A stretch of DNA of 64,000 bases, taken from NCBI GenBank assembly GCA_011049175.1, contig DSCJ01000038.1:1-64000 (forward strand), written 5' to 3'. The notes beneath the pieces are model-generated. The model ran no database searches. It worked only from the letters and a program-made list of their open reading frames with translations, and had not been told where the DNA came from. This stretch comes from Bacteroidota bacterium. GTDB taxonomy: Bacteria > Bacteroidota > Bacteroidia > Bacteroidales > VadinHA17. Numbering within the stretch: the first letter of the stretch is position 1; every line of letters begins with the position of its first letter. Both the position numbers and the translations under genes were made by a program. This document shows positions 26,661 to 34,880 of this stretch, in pieces.

Positions 26661-27626
26661 TTACGGAAGAACAAACCTGACACCCACTCCGAAAATATTG
26701 TCTTCCGGATTGATCAGAAAAGATCCCAGCATAAGGGTAAAATCGTACCATGTATGGGCAGCACTGGCGGGACCGATATCGTAATCACGTTTCTGTACAT
26801 CACTTCCCAGCAACCATCCTGCCACGGTGGCTGCCAGGGCCTGGGTCAGAGCTGCTTTCAGGTCGGGTTCCCGTTCAAACAGCATATTGGTAAGGTGCAG
26901 TGAACCAAAAAGCAGGCTTGAATAGGCCAGTCCTTTCGTCTGGCCGAAACGGTAATCCCATATAGGCATCAGCCCGTTACGGAACCAGTATTCCTCTCCT
27001 ACCCCCGCACCCCAGCTGGCTGCCAGCGAGGCAGTTCCGTAAAAAGCCATAGCCCTGGTGCGAGGCACATACCGATTCAGCAGGTACAGTTCATTCACGT
27101 CGGAATAGCCGGGATGGTCGGTCCGGCTTTCCAGGTAGAGCTGACCCAAAGCCACCGCCACGAACAGGCCGGTAATGGGCGTGAAAATATTTTTCGGGCG
27201 GAAGGGTTCCAGCATCAGCCTGTTGAAAGCAATATCGTCATACCGGAACCCGGGGTATGTGGCTTTGATGTATTCCAGCCTGTTCCGCATGAAATGGCAC
27301 TTGTCGATATTGTATAATTCGAAACCCAGCAGAAGGGGATAATTGTAATAAGGAGAGGAAGATTCGGAGCGCAGCTGTTTGTCGAAGGCAATTCCCAGGG
27401 CAATGGCCCCGGTTTCCCCCAGAGAAAAGGCCAGTCCGGTTCTCCAGTTTCCGTCGGCAAAATGGGTGGCACCAGGAACCCATAGCATCCATGGTGGATA
27501 GAGGCGGAGAGAAGAATCCGGGACATAAGACAGGACAGGATCCTGTGCACGGCCGTTGTATCCACTCATGCACCAAAACAACAGCAGCAAACCGCAGCCT
27601 AATGAAAAGGTGACCGGTTTTCGCAT
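26661..27626 (-). CDS. CPBP-type putative intramembrane metalloprotease
   Basis: A 321-aa protein with an apparent signal peptide or first helix (VTFSLGCGLLLLFWCMSGYNGRAQ). The C-terminal half holds the three CPBP/Abi motifs: EEYWFR (E211, E212, R216; EExxxR), FGSLH (F240, H244; FxxxH) and HTWYD (H291, D295). Hydrophobic stretches around residues 60-80, 145-165, 190-210, 232-250 and 258-275 could be membrane spans. CPBP proteins cleave membrane proteins or CAAX-type tails, but many have no proven activity. A signal peptide before a CPBP domain is unusual. The start at 27626 was chosen because the upstream codons would precede the signal. Confidence 0.72.
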   Translation of the reverse strand: MRKPVTFSLGCGLLLLFWCMSGYNGRAQDPVLSYVPDSSLRLYPPWMLWVPGATHFADGNWRTGLAFSLGETGAIALGIAFDKQLRSESSSPYYNYPLLLGFELYNIDKCHFMRNRLEYIKATYPGFRYDDIAFNRLMLEPFRPKNIFTPITGLFVAVALGQLYLESRTDHPGYSDVNELYLLNRYVPRTRAMAFYGTASLAASWGAGVGEEYWFRNGLMPIWDYRFGQTKGLAYSSLLFGSLHLTNMLFEREPDLKAALTQALAATVAGWLLGSDVQKRDYDIGPASAAHTWYDFTLMLGSFLINPEDNIFGVGVRFVLP

Positions 27627-27731
27627 GTGATAAATATAACGAGTTTTTGTATTTCCCGGTAGTATGCACAAAAGGTAAATATACCGGCAAACCCCTGCAC
27701 ACTAATTGAGCCGTAATTCTTTTTCCCCTTG

Positions 27732-27764
27732 AAAAAAAGACCCGGTGCGTGCGTGCCGGGTCTT
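27732..27764 (-). terminator. Terminator of the tRNA-CAU gene
   Basis: Stem AAGACCCGG (27737-27745) and CCGGGTCTT (27756-27764) around a ten-base loop. On the minus strand the stem is followed by a T run made by the A tract at 27732-27738. It begins three bases after the tRNA CCA end. Confidence 0.85.
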
Positions 27765-27767
27765 ACC

Positions 27768-27844
27768 TGGTAGCGAGACCGGGAGTTGAACCCGGGACCT
27801 CATGATTATGAATCATGCGCTCTAACCAACTGAGCTATCTCGCC
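27768..27844 (-). tRNA. tRNA-CAU (probably elongator Met; Ile2 not excluded)
   Basis: A full 77-nt cloverleaf on the minus strand. The acceptor stem is GGCGAGA with TCTCGCT (one G-T pair at 1-72), the D-arm reads AGCTCAGTTGGTTAGAGC, the anticodon loop TTCATAA is closed by a CATGA/TCATG stem, and the T-arm is CCGGGTTCAACTCCCGG. The 3' CCA is encoded at 27768-27770. Anticodon CAU allows elongator methionine or lysidine-modified isoleucine; an initiator is unlikely because the G-C rich anticodon stem pairs are absent. The first 19 bases of this gene are repeated twice more upstream (see the array). Confidence 0.93.
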
Positions 27845-27889
27845 ATAAGTATTTTCTCCAACGAAAGAACCTTTTATCATGCGCTCTAA

Positions 27890-27976
27890 TCTCGAAAGTC
27901 TTACCGCCAAAGGCGGTTTAGACTTTCGTGGATCCTCGAAAAACATCGCAAATCAAAGATTTGCTGTTTTTCGGGA
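27890..27976. mobile_element. 87-bp double-hairpin palindromic element, copy 1
   Basis: Removing exactly these 87 bases restores the uninterrupted tRNA D-arm sequence. It folds as two hairpins: 27893-27928 (9-bp outer stem beginning CGAAAGTCT, then a 6-bp inner stem, loop AAA) and 27937-27973 (9-bp outer stem beginning CGAAAAACA, a TC bulge, 7-bp inner stem, loop AAA). No coding capacity and no target-site duplication are seen. It resembles the class of small palindromic insertion elements, but no family match is claimed. Confidence 0.65.
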
Positions 27977-28040
27977 CCAACTGAGCTATCTCGCCATAAG
28001 TATTTTCTCCAACGAAAGAACCTTTTATCATGCGCTCTAA

Positions 28041-28127
28041 TCCCGAAAGTCTTACCGCCAAAGGCGGTTTAGACTTTCGTGGATCCTCGAAAAACATCGC
28101 AAATCAAAGATTTGCTGTTTTTCGGGA
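28041..28127. mobile_element. 87-bp double-hairpin palindromic element, copy 2
   Basis: Identical to copy 1 except for one base, which here makes the ends a perfect 8-bp terminal inverted repeat, TCCCGAAA with TTTCGGGA. It sits at the same D-loop position of the second truncated tRNA copy. The near-identity shows that the whole 151-bp unit was duplicated recently, rather than two independent insertions. Confidence 0.65.
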
Positions 28128-28178
28128 CCAACTGAGCTATCTCGCCAAAAACCTTTCCGTAATTTTTTATACGGGCAG

Positions 28179-28186
28179 CAAAGATA
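28179..28186 (-). promoter_or_regulatory. -7 element upstream of the tRNA array
   Basis: On the minus strand TATCTTTG, an exact TAnnTTTG match, 33 bases upstream of the outermost tRNA fragment (which begins at 28146). A matching -33 was not found. If used, the transcript would run through both truncated copies and the intact tRNA to the terminator, about 440 bases. Confidence 0.45.
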
Positions 28187-28356
28187 ATAATCTTTTTCAA
28201 AAATCACCTCTCTAAAACTGCATTTTGAACCTAATAAACCGTACCGGAAGAGATATCCATCTTATTGTATTACAAGATATTACACCTACTACCTTTGAGG
28301 TTTGCCAATTAAAGTATTTTTCTTATATTGCACAAATACCCAGCACAGGAATAAGA

Positions 28357-28737
28357 ATGAAAACGAAGATAAACCTGGAATATACATTAAATGCCTCTCC
28401 CAGGGTATTGTATCCAAGGATCAGTACAGCAGCGGGACTGGCCGAATGGTTTGCCGATGATGTGCATGTGAGAGGAAAAATATATACTTTTTTCTGGAAC
28501 AATACCGAACAGCAGGCTGAAATGGTCATGAAAAAGGATCAGAAATATGCCCGTTTCAAATGGCTGGACAATCATCATAATGAAGACGGGTATTTTGAAT
28601 TCAGAATCCATACTGAAGAGCTCACCGGAGATGTTGCCCTGCTGATCACCGACTTTGTTGAGGAAGACGAAAAGGAAGATGCCATTGAGCTGTGGAACAC
28701 ACAAATTGCCAATCTCCGGCACGTAATGGGTTTGTAA
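28357..28737 (+). CDS. START-like domain protein
   Basis: A 126-aa cytosolic protein of the SRPBCC/START-like fold: KINLEYTLNASPRVLYPRISTAAGLAEWFADDV at the N-terminus, a central sheet (YTFFWNNTEQQAEMVMKKDQKYARFKWLD), and a C-terminal helix IELWNTQIANLRHVMGL. It matches a Bacteroidota family of unknown role usually called START-like. The ATG at 28357 begins the domain; the upstream 44 codons of open frame are unlike protein. It lies 70 bp before lptF/G on the same strand, but a separate -7 box precedes that gene. Confidence 0.8.
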   Translation: MKTKINLEYTLNASPRVLYPRISTAAGLAEWFADDVHVRGKIYTFFWNNTEQQAEMVMKKDQKYARFKWLDNHHNEDGYFEFRIHTEELTGDVALLITDFVEEDEKEDAIELWNTQIANLRHVMGL

Positions 28738-28771
28738 TCCTCATTTTCCCCCTCCCTGAATACAAAATTTG

Positions 28772-28779
28772 TACTTTTG
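28772..28779 (+). promoter_or_regulatory. -7 element for the lptF/G gene
   Basis: TACTTTTG is an exact TAnnTTTG match, 28 bases before the GTG start at 28808. No convincing -33 box was seen. Confidence 0.5.
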
Positions 28780-28807
28780 TATTGGTTATGACATATACGC
28801 AGGAAAA

Positions 28808-30310
28808 GTGACGAAGATACACAGGCTGGTTCTCAAATCATACATTCCCCCGTTTATCCTGACATTTTTTGTCGTGATTTTCCTGCTGCTTATGCAGTTT
28901 CTGTGGAAATACATCGACGATCTGGTGGGAAAAGGGTTGAATATTGCCGTGATCAGTGAATTGCTGCTCTACACCTCGGCCAGTCTGGTGCCCCTGGCCC
29001 TTCCCCTGGCTACCATGCTGGCTTCCATCATGACATTCGGCAACCTGGGCGAAAACAACGAACTCATCGCCATGAAATCGGCAGGAATTTCCCTGCAGCG
29101 CATTTTTTCCCCCCTGATCTTTCTGTCCGTACTGATCAGCCTGGGCGCTTTCTTTTTCGCTAACAACATGCTCCCTCAGGCAAACCTGAAAATGCGTGCC
29201 CTGCTGTATGATGTGCAACGCCAGCGGCCGGAACTGAACATCAAGGCCGGACAGTTTTACAATGGGATCGACGGTTATTCCATCAAAATTGAAGAAAAAG
29301 TACCCCGCACCAACCTGCTGAAAAACATTATGGTATACGACCATACCGGGAATAACGGGAACATTACAGTCATCCGGGCCGACTCGGGATACATGCGGGT
29401 TACCCCCGACGAAACCAACCTGATTCTGACATTATATAACGGGTTGTCATACAACGAAATACAGGAGCGTGACCGGAGAAGAAGAAGGGAAAAAACCTAT
29501 CCACACAGAAAAGATCAATTCAGTGAGCAGGTTCTGGTCATTGAGCTACAGGGGTTCGGACTGGTTCGCTCGGATGAAAACCTGTTCAGGAAAAATTACC
29601 AGATGATGAATATTGAACAGCTGGAATATATGAGTGATTCACTGAGGCAGGTACTTCATGAAAAAGAATGGGATTTCAGGGAAACCCTGGTCAAAAATCA
29701 TCTCTTCCCCAGGAACCGGATCATGGCACTGAACAGAAGCGGAAACCAGGAATTGCCAGAGATCACGAATTTCGACACCTTGTTCCATTCCTTTTCCCTG
29801 AACGAGAAAATCAGCGCCCTGCGATCAGCTGTTTCGCAGGCCAGAAGCACTCAGAACTACATCTCCACCCAGGTGATCAATATCATGGGAAGGAATAAAA
29901 ACCTGCGCAAGTACCAGAGCGAATGGCATTTGAAATTTACCCTTTCCTTTGCCTGCCTCATTTTTTTCTTTATCGGAGCCCCCATGGGAGCCATTGTTCG
30001 AAAGGGCGGCATCGGCATGCCGGTGGTCGTTTCCACCCTCTTTTTTGTGTTCTATTATATACTCTCCACTTCGGGGAAAAAAGCAGCCGTTGAAGGGGTA
30101 CTCGATGTTCCGGCAGGTATATGGCTTTCCTCTTTCGTGCTGCTTCCCATCGGAATCTTCCTTACCTACAAAGCCACTACCGATTCGGTGATCCTGAACA
30201 TCGACACCTATCTAAATCTCTACAAGAAAGCTCTGTTGTATGTCCAGCGAAAACTGAACCTTCAGATCCTGCCCATGGATTTCACAGATGAAGATACTGA
30301 TAATCAGTAA
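28808..30310 (+). CDS. LptF/LptG family permease (YjgP/YjgQ)
   Basis: Inner-membrane subunit of the lipopolysaccharide transport ABC complex that extracts LPS towards the outer membrane; 500 aa. It starts with a helix (PPFILTFFVVIFLLLMQFLW) followed by the YjgP/Q-type ALPLATMLASIMTFGNLGENNELIAMKSAGISLQRI, which contacts the ATPase. A long periplasmic domain (about 120-365) and three C-terminal helices follow. GTG at 28808 (MTKIHRLVLKSYI) was chosen because it has AGGA upstream and follows the -7 box. Bacteroidota usually encode both paralogues; this one cannot be assigned to F or G. The glycosyltransferase start overlaps its end by 23 bp. Confidence 0.9.
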   Translation: MTKIHRLVLKSYIPPFILTFFVVIFLLLMQFLWKYIDDLVGKGLNIAVISELLLYTSASLVPLALPLATMLASIMTFGNLGENNELIAMKSAGISLQRIFSPLIFLSVLISLGAFFFANNMLPQANLKMRALLYDVQRQRPELNIKAGQFYNGIDGYSIKIEEKVPRTNLLKNIMVYDHTGNNGNITVIRADSGYMRVTPDETNLILTLYNGLSYNEIQERDRRRRREKTYPHRKDQFSEQVLVIELQGFGLVRSDENLFRKNYQMMNIEQLEYMSDSLRQVLHEKEWDFRETLVKNHLFPRNRIMALNRSGNQELPEITNFDTLFHSFSLNEKISALRSAVSQARSTQNYISTQVINIMGRNKNLRKYQSEWHLKFTLSFACLIFFFIGAPMGAIVRKGGIGMPVVVSTLFFVFYYILSTSGKKAAVEGVLDVPAGIWLSSFVLLPIGIFLTYKATTDSVILNIDTYLNLYKKALLYVQRKLNLQILPMDFTDEDTDNQ

Positions 30311-31487
30311 TAAATTCCCATATCCGCCATACGACGGAGGAGCCCTGGCCACCCTGAACATGATTCGCGGACTGGTGAAAAACGGCCACCAGATCACCCT
30401 GATCTCCCTGAACACCACCAAACACTTTTTCGGGGATGATCCGGAGATGGTAGAAATAAAAGAAAAGATCAAAATTCACCTGGTTCCCGTCAATACACGG
30501 ATCAGGATCCATGCATTGGTTTTTAATCTTCTTTTCTCAACATATCCTTACATTCTGCAACGATTCCATACTCCGGAGATGAAACGTGTTCTGGCAACAC
30601 ACCTTGACCATGTATCATACGATCTGGTGCAACTGGAAGGTCTGGCCGTGTGCCAGTATCTGCCGTCCATCCGAGCCCACCATCGTGGTCCGGTTTCTCT
30701 GCGTGCCCATAACGTGGAACATCATATATGGTTGAAAAGGGCGGAGCGCCACCGGAATCTCCTTATCCGTTATTACTCGGCCCTTACAGGAAGACGTCTG
30801 AAAAAGGCTGAGACTGCCGCACTGAACAACATCGACCTGCTGGTGCCCATCTCGGCAAATGACGCCAAAGCATTCAGGAACATGGGATACGACAAACCTC
30901 TGGAAATCATCCCGGCCGGGATCGATTCCACCGGAACACAGGCTGTTCTGTTTCCATCCCCTTCTCTGGTTTACATCGGAGCACTCGACTGGTATCCGAA
31001 CCAGGAAGGTTTGATGTGGTTTCTGCAGATGGTATGGCCAACCCTGAAGAAAAAGGTTCCCCGGCTGGAATGCCATGTGGCGGGCAGAAACGCTCCCCGC
31101 TGGCTGATCAATCGGCTGAAACGTGCGGGTATTCTTTTCCACGGAGAAGTAGCCAGTGCCAGGGATTTTCTTTCTGCCGGATGGATCCAGATTGTGCCCC
31201 TGTTTACCGGGAGCGGGATCAGGGTCAAGATCCTCGAAGGAATGTCGCTGGGAAAAGCCATTGTAGCCACGCCACAGGCGGCCGAAGGAATCCCTGTAAC
31301 AAACGGAAAAGAGATCATCCTTGCCTCTTCACCCCGGGATTTTATCCACGCGATCCGGAGGCTCACCGGCAAACCATCATCCATCACACAGCTGGGACAG
31401 AACGCCAGAGTATTCGTTCGGGAAAATTTTGATAACTTCGTCATGGGTGCCCGACTTACCGGCTTTTATATGAAATACTGCACATGA
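30288..31487 (+). CDS. Family 4 glycosyltransferase
   Basis: A 399-aa GT-B enzyme. The N-terminal donor-side glycine motif is SNKFPYPPYDGGALATLNMIRGLVKNGH; a central VSLRAHNVEHHIW segment is typical of acceptor domains; the C-terminal domain has LVYIGALDWYPNQEG, HGEVASARDFLSAGWIQIVPLFTGSGIRVKILEGMSLGKAIVAT, including the EGM(S)xGKxIVAT element of GT4 (the E7-type motif). It is probably involved in cell-surface polysaccharide or LPS synthesis. It overlaps both lptF/G (23 bp) and the next glycosyltransferase (4 bp), so it is translationally coupled. Confidence 0.9.
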   Translation: MKILIISNKFPYPPYDGGALATLNMIRGLVKNGHQITLISLNTTKHFFGDDPEMVEIKEKIKIHLVPVNTRIRIHALVFNLLFSTYPYILQRFHTPEMKRVLATHLDHVSYDLVQLEGLAVCQYLPSIRAHHRGPVSLRAHNVEHHIWLKRAERHRNLLIRYYSALTGRRLKKAETAALNNIDLLVPISANDAKAFRNMGYDKPLEIIPAGIDSTGTQAVLFPSPSLVYIGALDWYPNQEGLMWFLQMVWPTLKKKVPRLECHVAGRNAPRWLINRLKRAGILFHGEVASARDFLSAGWIQIVPLFTGSGIRVKILEGMSLGKAIVATPQAAEGIPVTNGKEIILASSPRDFIHAIRRLTGKPSSITQLGQNARVFVRENFDNFVMGARLTGFYMKYCT

Positions 31488-32653
31488 TAGCGGTGATTAT
31501 CTTCTGGGGACTGGTTTTTTTACTGTTCCATTCATATGTGCTATTTCCGGTGCTTCTCTCCTTTCTGAGCCGGAACAGGGAAAACAACACCCTGGTGTAT
31601 AAAAATCCCGGTGAATTGCCTTCTGTTTCAATACTGATGTCGGTATACAATGAAAAGAAAGTGATCAGGGAAAAGATCCACTCCATCCTGAACACCTCCT
31701 ATCCCCTCCATAAAATCCAGATACTCATCGGATCCGACCATTCTACCGATGGAACCGACGAGATACTGAAAGAACTGAAAAGGGAGGAGCCTTTTCTCCA
31801 ACTGTACTTTATGGAGGAACGCAGGGGGAAAGGAGGCGTAATTAATACCCTTTTCAGGGAAGCTGAAGGCAACATTCTGGTTCTTACCGACGCCAATGTG
31901 ATACTGCAGCGCAATACTCTGTATGAACTGGTGAAACATTTCAAAAATCCTGACATCGGACTGGTAGACAGTTATATGCTCAATACAGGCATCAAAAAAG
32001 ATGGCATATCTTACCAGGAAATGGCATACATTTCAAGGGAAATCAGGATCAAGAACAGGGAGGGCAAAATATGGGGTTGCATGATGGGCCCTTCGGGAGG
32101 CTGTTATGCCGTACGCAGGGAATTGTTTGCACCCATCCCCGAGACCATACTGGTGGACGATTTTTATATCAACATGCTGGTACTGGAAAAAGGTTACCGT
32201 TCGGTCAATGAGCTCCACGCCCGCGTGTATGAAGATGTCTCCAATGATCTGAGAGAGGAATTCAGGCGGAAAGTCAGGATCGCAGCCGGCAATTTCCAGA
32301 ACCTGGTCCGTTTCAGAAAACTGCTATGGCCCATCACACGGGGTTGCGGATTTTGTTTCTTTTCCCATAAACTGATCAGATGGACCGGCCCGTTTATACT
32401 GATTTTTCTTCTCATTACCAACCTGTTGATTTTTCAACACCATGCGGTGTATCAGATCACCTTACTGATCCAGGCAATCCTGCTGGCCATTCCAATCATT
32501 GACCAATTCCTGCGGAAAATACAAATACATATCGTAATTTTGCGGTTCGTAACACATTTTTATGCCATGAATCTGGCCCTGCTGGCCGGATTTCTAAAAA
32601 ACCTGAAAGGAATCAGAACCAATGTCTGGCAACCAACAAGAAGATATCAGTAA
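31484..32653 (+). CDS. Membrane-associated family 2 glycosyltransferase
   Basis: A 389-aa GT-A enzyme with an N-terminal helix ([25 protein letters not shown]), a GT2 catalytic domain ([45 protein letters not shown] as the DxD-like motif) and C-terminal helices ([15 protein letters not shown] and later). The acceptor motif near 210 ([18 protein letters not shown]) matches the ED/QxxRW-type region only loosely. The start overlaps the upstream stop by 4 bp (ATGA). Surface glycan synthesis is likely. The sugar and acceptor are unknown. Confidence 0.9.
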   Translation: MIAVIIFWGLVFLLFHSYVLFPVLLSFLSRNRENNTLVYKNPGELPSVSILMSVYNEKKVIREKIHSILNTSYPLHKIQILIGSDHSTDGTDEILKELKREEPFLQLYFMEERRGKGGVINTLFREAEGNILVLTDANVILQRNTLYELVKHFKNPDIGLVDSYMLNTGIKKDGISYQEMAYISREIRIKNREGKIWGCMMGPSGGCYAVRRELFAPIPETILVDDFYINMLVLEKGYRSVNELHARVYEDVSNDLREEFRRKVRIAAGNFQNLVRFRKLLWPITRGCGFCFFSHKLIRWTGPFILIFLLITNLLIFQHHAVYQITLLIQAILLAIPIIDQFLRKIQIHIVILRFVTHFYAMNLALLAGFLKNLKGIRTNVWQPTRRYQ

Positions 32654-33884
32654 AAAACTGAACACCATAGAAGAAGCCATCGATGCTATCCGCCAGGGAA
32701 AGATCGTGATTGTGGTAGACGACGAAGACCGGGAAAATGAGGGTGATTTCATAGTGGCTGCGGAACTGATCACACCCGAAATTGTCAATTTCATGGCTAC
32801 CGAAGGACGTGGACTGATATGTGTGGCCATTCCCGAAAAACGCTGTGATGAGCTTGACCTGCAGCTGATGGTTGGGAATAATACGGCCCTGCATCACACC
32901 CAGTTCACCATCTCGGTAGACTACCTCGGAGAAGGATGCACTACGGGTATCTCCGCTTTCGACAGGGCCAGCACTATCCGCGCGCTGGTGGATCCGTCAA
33001 CCCGCCCCGACGAACTGGCACGTCCCGGTCATGTTTTCCCCCTCAAAGCCCGGGAAAGGGGGGTGCTGCGTCGCAGCGGACATACCGAAGCGGCAGTGGA
33101 CCTTACCAGACTGGCAGGGCTCAAACCCGGCGGAGCCCTGGTGGAAATTATGAACCCCGATGGCACCATGGCCCGGTTGCCCCAGCTGATCAGGATTGCT
33201 GAGAAATTCGATCTGAAGATTATTACCATTCGCGACCTGATTGCCTTCCGTCTCCAGACCGAAAGTTTGGTTATCAAGGGCGTGGAGGTGGAATTGCCCA
33301 CACAGTACGGCTATTTCCACCTGATTCCCTTTATACAGAAATCAAACGGAACAGAACACCTGGCGCTTATTAAAGGAACATGGGATGCCGATGAACCCAT
33401 TCTGGTAAGGGTCCATTCCTCCTGTGTTACCGGTGATATTTTCGGCTCGCTTCGGTGCGACTGCGGAAACCAGCTGCATGAAGCCCTCCGGATGATTGAA
33501 AAGGAAGGAAAAGGGGTGTTGGTATACCTGAACCAGGAAGGCCGGGGAATCGGGCTCTACAATAAAATGAAAGCCTATAAACTACAGGAACAGGGAAGAG
33601 ATACCGTTCAGGCCAATACCGATCTTGGTTTTAAAGCCGATGAACGCGATTACGGGGTGGGTGCCAATATTCTCAGGGAACTCCATGTGAGGAAAATGAA
33701 ACTCATTACCAACAATCCGGTGAAAAGAGCCGGGCTGGAGGGATACGGGCTGACCATTATCGAAAATATGCCACTGATCATTCCCCCCAATCCCCACAAT
33801 AGGAAGTACCTTGAAACCAAAGAGTTGAAAATGGGACATTCCCTTAACCTGATCAGATATAAACCGGACGAAAAAACCGAATAA
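32622..33884 (+). CDS. ribBA: Bifunctional 3,4-DHBP synthase / GTP cyclohydrolase II
   Basis: Makes the two riboflavin precursors from ribulose-5-phosphate and GTP. The N-terminal RibB domain (about 1-205) shows [22 protein letters not shown] and [16 protein letters not shown]. The RibA domain (about 210-415) shows [20 protein letters not shown] (zinc cysteines), NQEGRGIGL and [13 protein letters not shown]. All residues needed for both activities are present and 420 aa is the usual length. It overlaps the upstream glycosyltransferase by 32 bp. No FMN riboswitch was seen, so expression probably follows the operon. Confidence 0.96.
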   Translation: MSGNQQEDISKKLNTIEEAIDAIRQGKIVIVVDDEDRENEGDFIVAAELITPEIVNFMATEGRGLICVAIPEKRCDELDLQLMVGNNTALHHTQFTISVDYLGEGCTTGISAFDRASTIRALVDPSTRPDELARPGHVFPLKARERGVLRRSGHTEAAVDLTRLAGLKPGGALVEIMNPDGTMARLPQLIRIAEKFDLKIITIRDLIAFRLQTESLVIKGVEVELPTQYGYFHLIPFIQKSNGTEHLALIKGTWDADEPILVRVHSSCVTGDIFGSLRCDCGNQLHEALRMIEKEGKGVLVYLNQEGRGIGLYNKMKAYKLQEQGRDTVQANTDLGFKADERDYGVGANILRELHVRKMKLITNNPVKRAGLEGYGLTIIENMPLIIPPNPHNRKYLETKELKMGHSLNLIRYKPDEKTE

Positions 33885-33893
33885 TACCGACCC

Positions 33894-34880
33894 ATGAGTC
33901 GTATCGTTTTTATGGGAACCCCCGATTTTGCCGTGGCTTCTCTGCGAAAATTGCATGAAAGCAATCTGGAAATTGCCGCCGTGGTTACGGCTTCCGATAA
34001 ACCGGCCGGGCGTGGCCGCAGGGTTTCCCTCTCTCCCGTCAAACAGTATGCACAAAATAATCTACCACCGGATATTCCGCTTCTTCAGCCGGAAAATCTC
34101 AGAGACTCCGAATTTATTCAACAGTTAAAAAAGCTGAACGCACAGGTCTTTGCCGTGGTGGCTTTTCGAATGCTTCCCGAAGAAGTGTGGACCATCCCTC
34201 CCCTGGGAACCGTCAACCTGCATGCTTCCCTCCTGCCGCAATACCGGGGAGCCGCTCCCATACAGTGGGCCCTGATCAACGGAGAAGAAAAAACCGGACT
34301 TACTACCTTCCTGATAGATGAAAAAATTGATACCGGAAGCATCCTTTGTCAGGAAACCGTTCCCATTTTTCCGGATGACGATGCAGGCAGCCTTTACGAC
34401 CGCCTGAAGGATCAAGGGGCCACCCTGCTGCTCAGAACCATGGAATACATTCTGGAAGGAAAGGCTCGACCCGTCCCCCAGCACACTCTTCAGAAAGAGC
34501 AAGCGGAACTGAAAACCGCCCCAAAAATAGGGAAGGAACACACCCGCATCTGCTGGGATAAAACTGCTGAACAAATACATAACCTGGTCAGGGGGCTCAG
34601 TCCGGCACCCGGAGCATGGGACATCATCAGGCTCGGAAACGGAAAAGAGCTGCCGGTAAAAATTTTCCGGACCGGTCTCACGGAAACAGAAACCACCCGG
34701 CCACCAGGCACCATCATAGTACGGAAGAAAAATGAAATGATGGCAGCCACAGGAAAGGGACTGATCCGAATCCTTGAAATACAGGCTTCAGGGAAAAAAA
34801 AGGTCAGGGCAGAAGAATTCCTCCGAGGATACGACCTGACATCCGCATATTTTGTGCATCATTCGGAAAGTTCAGAATAA
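33894..34880 (+). CDS. fmt: Methionyl-tRNA formyltransferase
   Basis: Formylates Met-tRNAi with 10-formyl-THF. It has 328 aa. The N-terminal Rossmann part begins RIVFMGTPDFAV; the catalytic region is TVNLHASLLPQYRGAAPIQWALINGE with the Asn-His pair and a following DTGSILCQE aspartate. The C-terminal tRNA-binding domain includes CWDKTAEQIHNLVRGLSPAPGAW. It starts 10 bp after ribBA and its last 9 bp overlap the convergent LysM gene. Confidence 0.96.
   Translation: MSRIVFMGTPDFAVASLRKLHESNLEIAAVVTASDKPAGRGRRVSLSPVKQYAQNNLPPDIPLLQPENLRDSEFIQQLKKLNAQVFAVVAFRMLPEEVWTIPPLGTVNLHASLLPQYRGAAPIQWALINGEEKTGLTTFLIDEKIDTGSILCQETVPIFPDDDAGSLYDRLKDQGATLLLRTMEYILEGKARPVPQHTLQKEQAELKTAPKIGKEHTRICWDKTAEQIHNLVRGLSPAPGAWDIIRLGNGKELPVKIFRTGLTETETTRPPGTIIVRKKNEMMAATGKGLIRILEIQASGKKKVRAEEFLRGYDLTSAYFVHHSESSE

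Larger units (their letters stand above)
27826..28146. repeat. Tandem 151-bp array of truncated tRNA 5' ends with hairpin elements
   Basis: Unit 1 (27826-27976) and unit 2 (27977-28127) are 151 bp each and differ at one base (27892 T versus 28043 C). A third, partial unit (28128-28146) repeats the first 19 bases. Each unit contains, read on the minus strand, tRNA positions 1-19, then in the next unit positions 20-33, with the 44-bp upstream spacer repeated in between. So two truncated tRNA-CAU copies lie upstream of the intact gene, each lacking the 3' half and each split in the D-loop by an 87-bp palindromic element. Confidence 0.9.

Noticed and set aside
27768-27976. tRNA intron
   Set aside because: The inserts lie in the D-loop of truncated copies, not in the intact tRNA, and are not at an anticodon-loop intron site; no group I or II core is seen.
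28030-28215. Open frame of 61 codons on the plus strand
   Set aside because: It runs through the tRNA-fragment/palindrome array and has no protein-like composition; it is an accident of the repeat.
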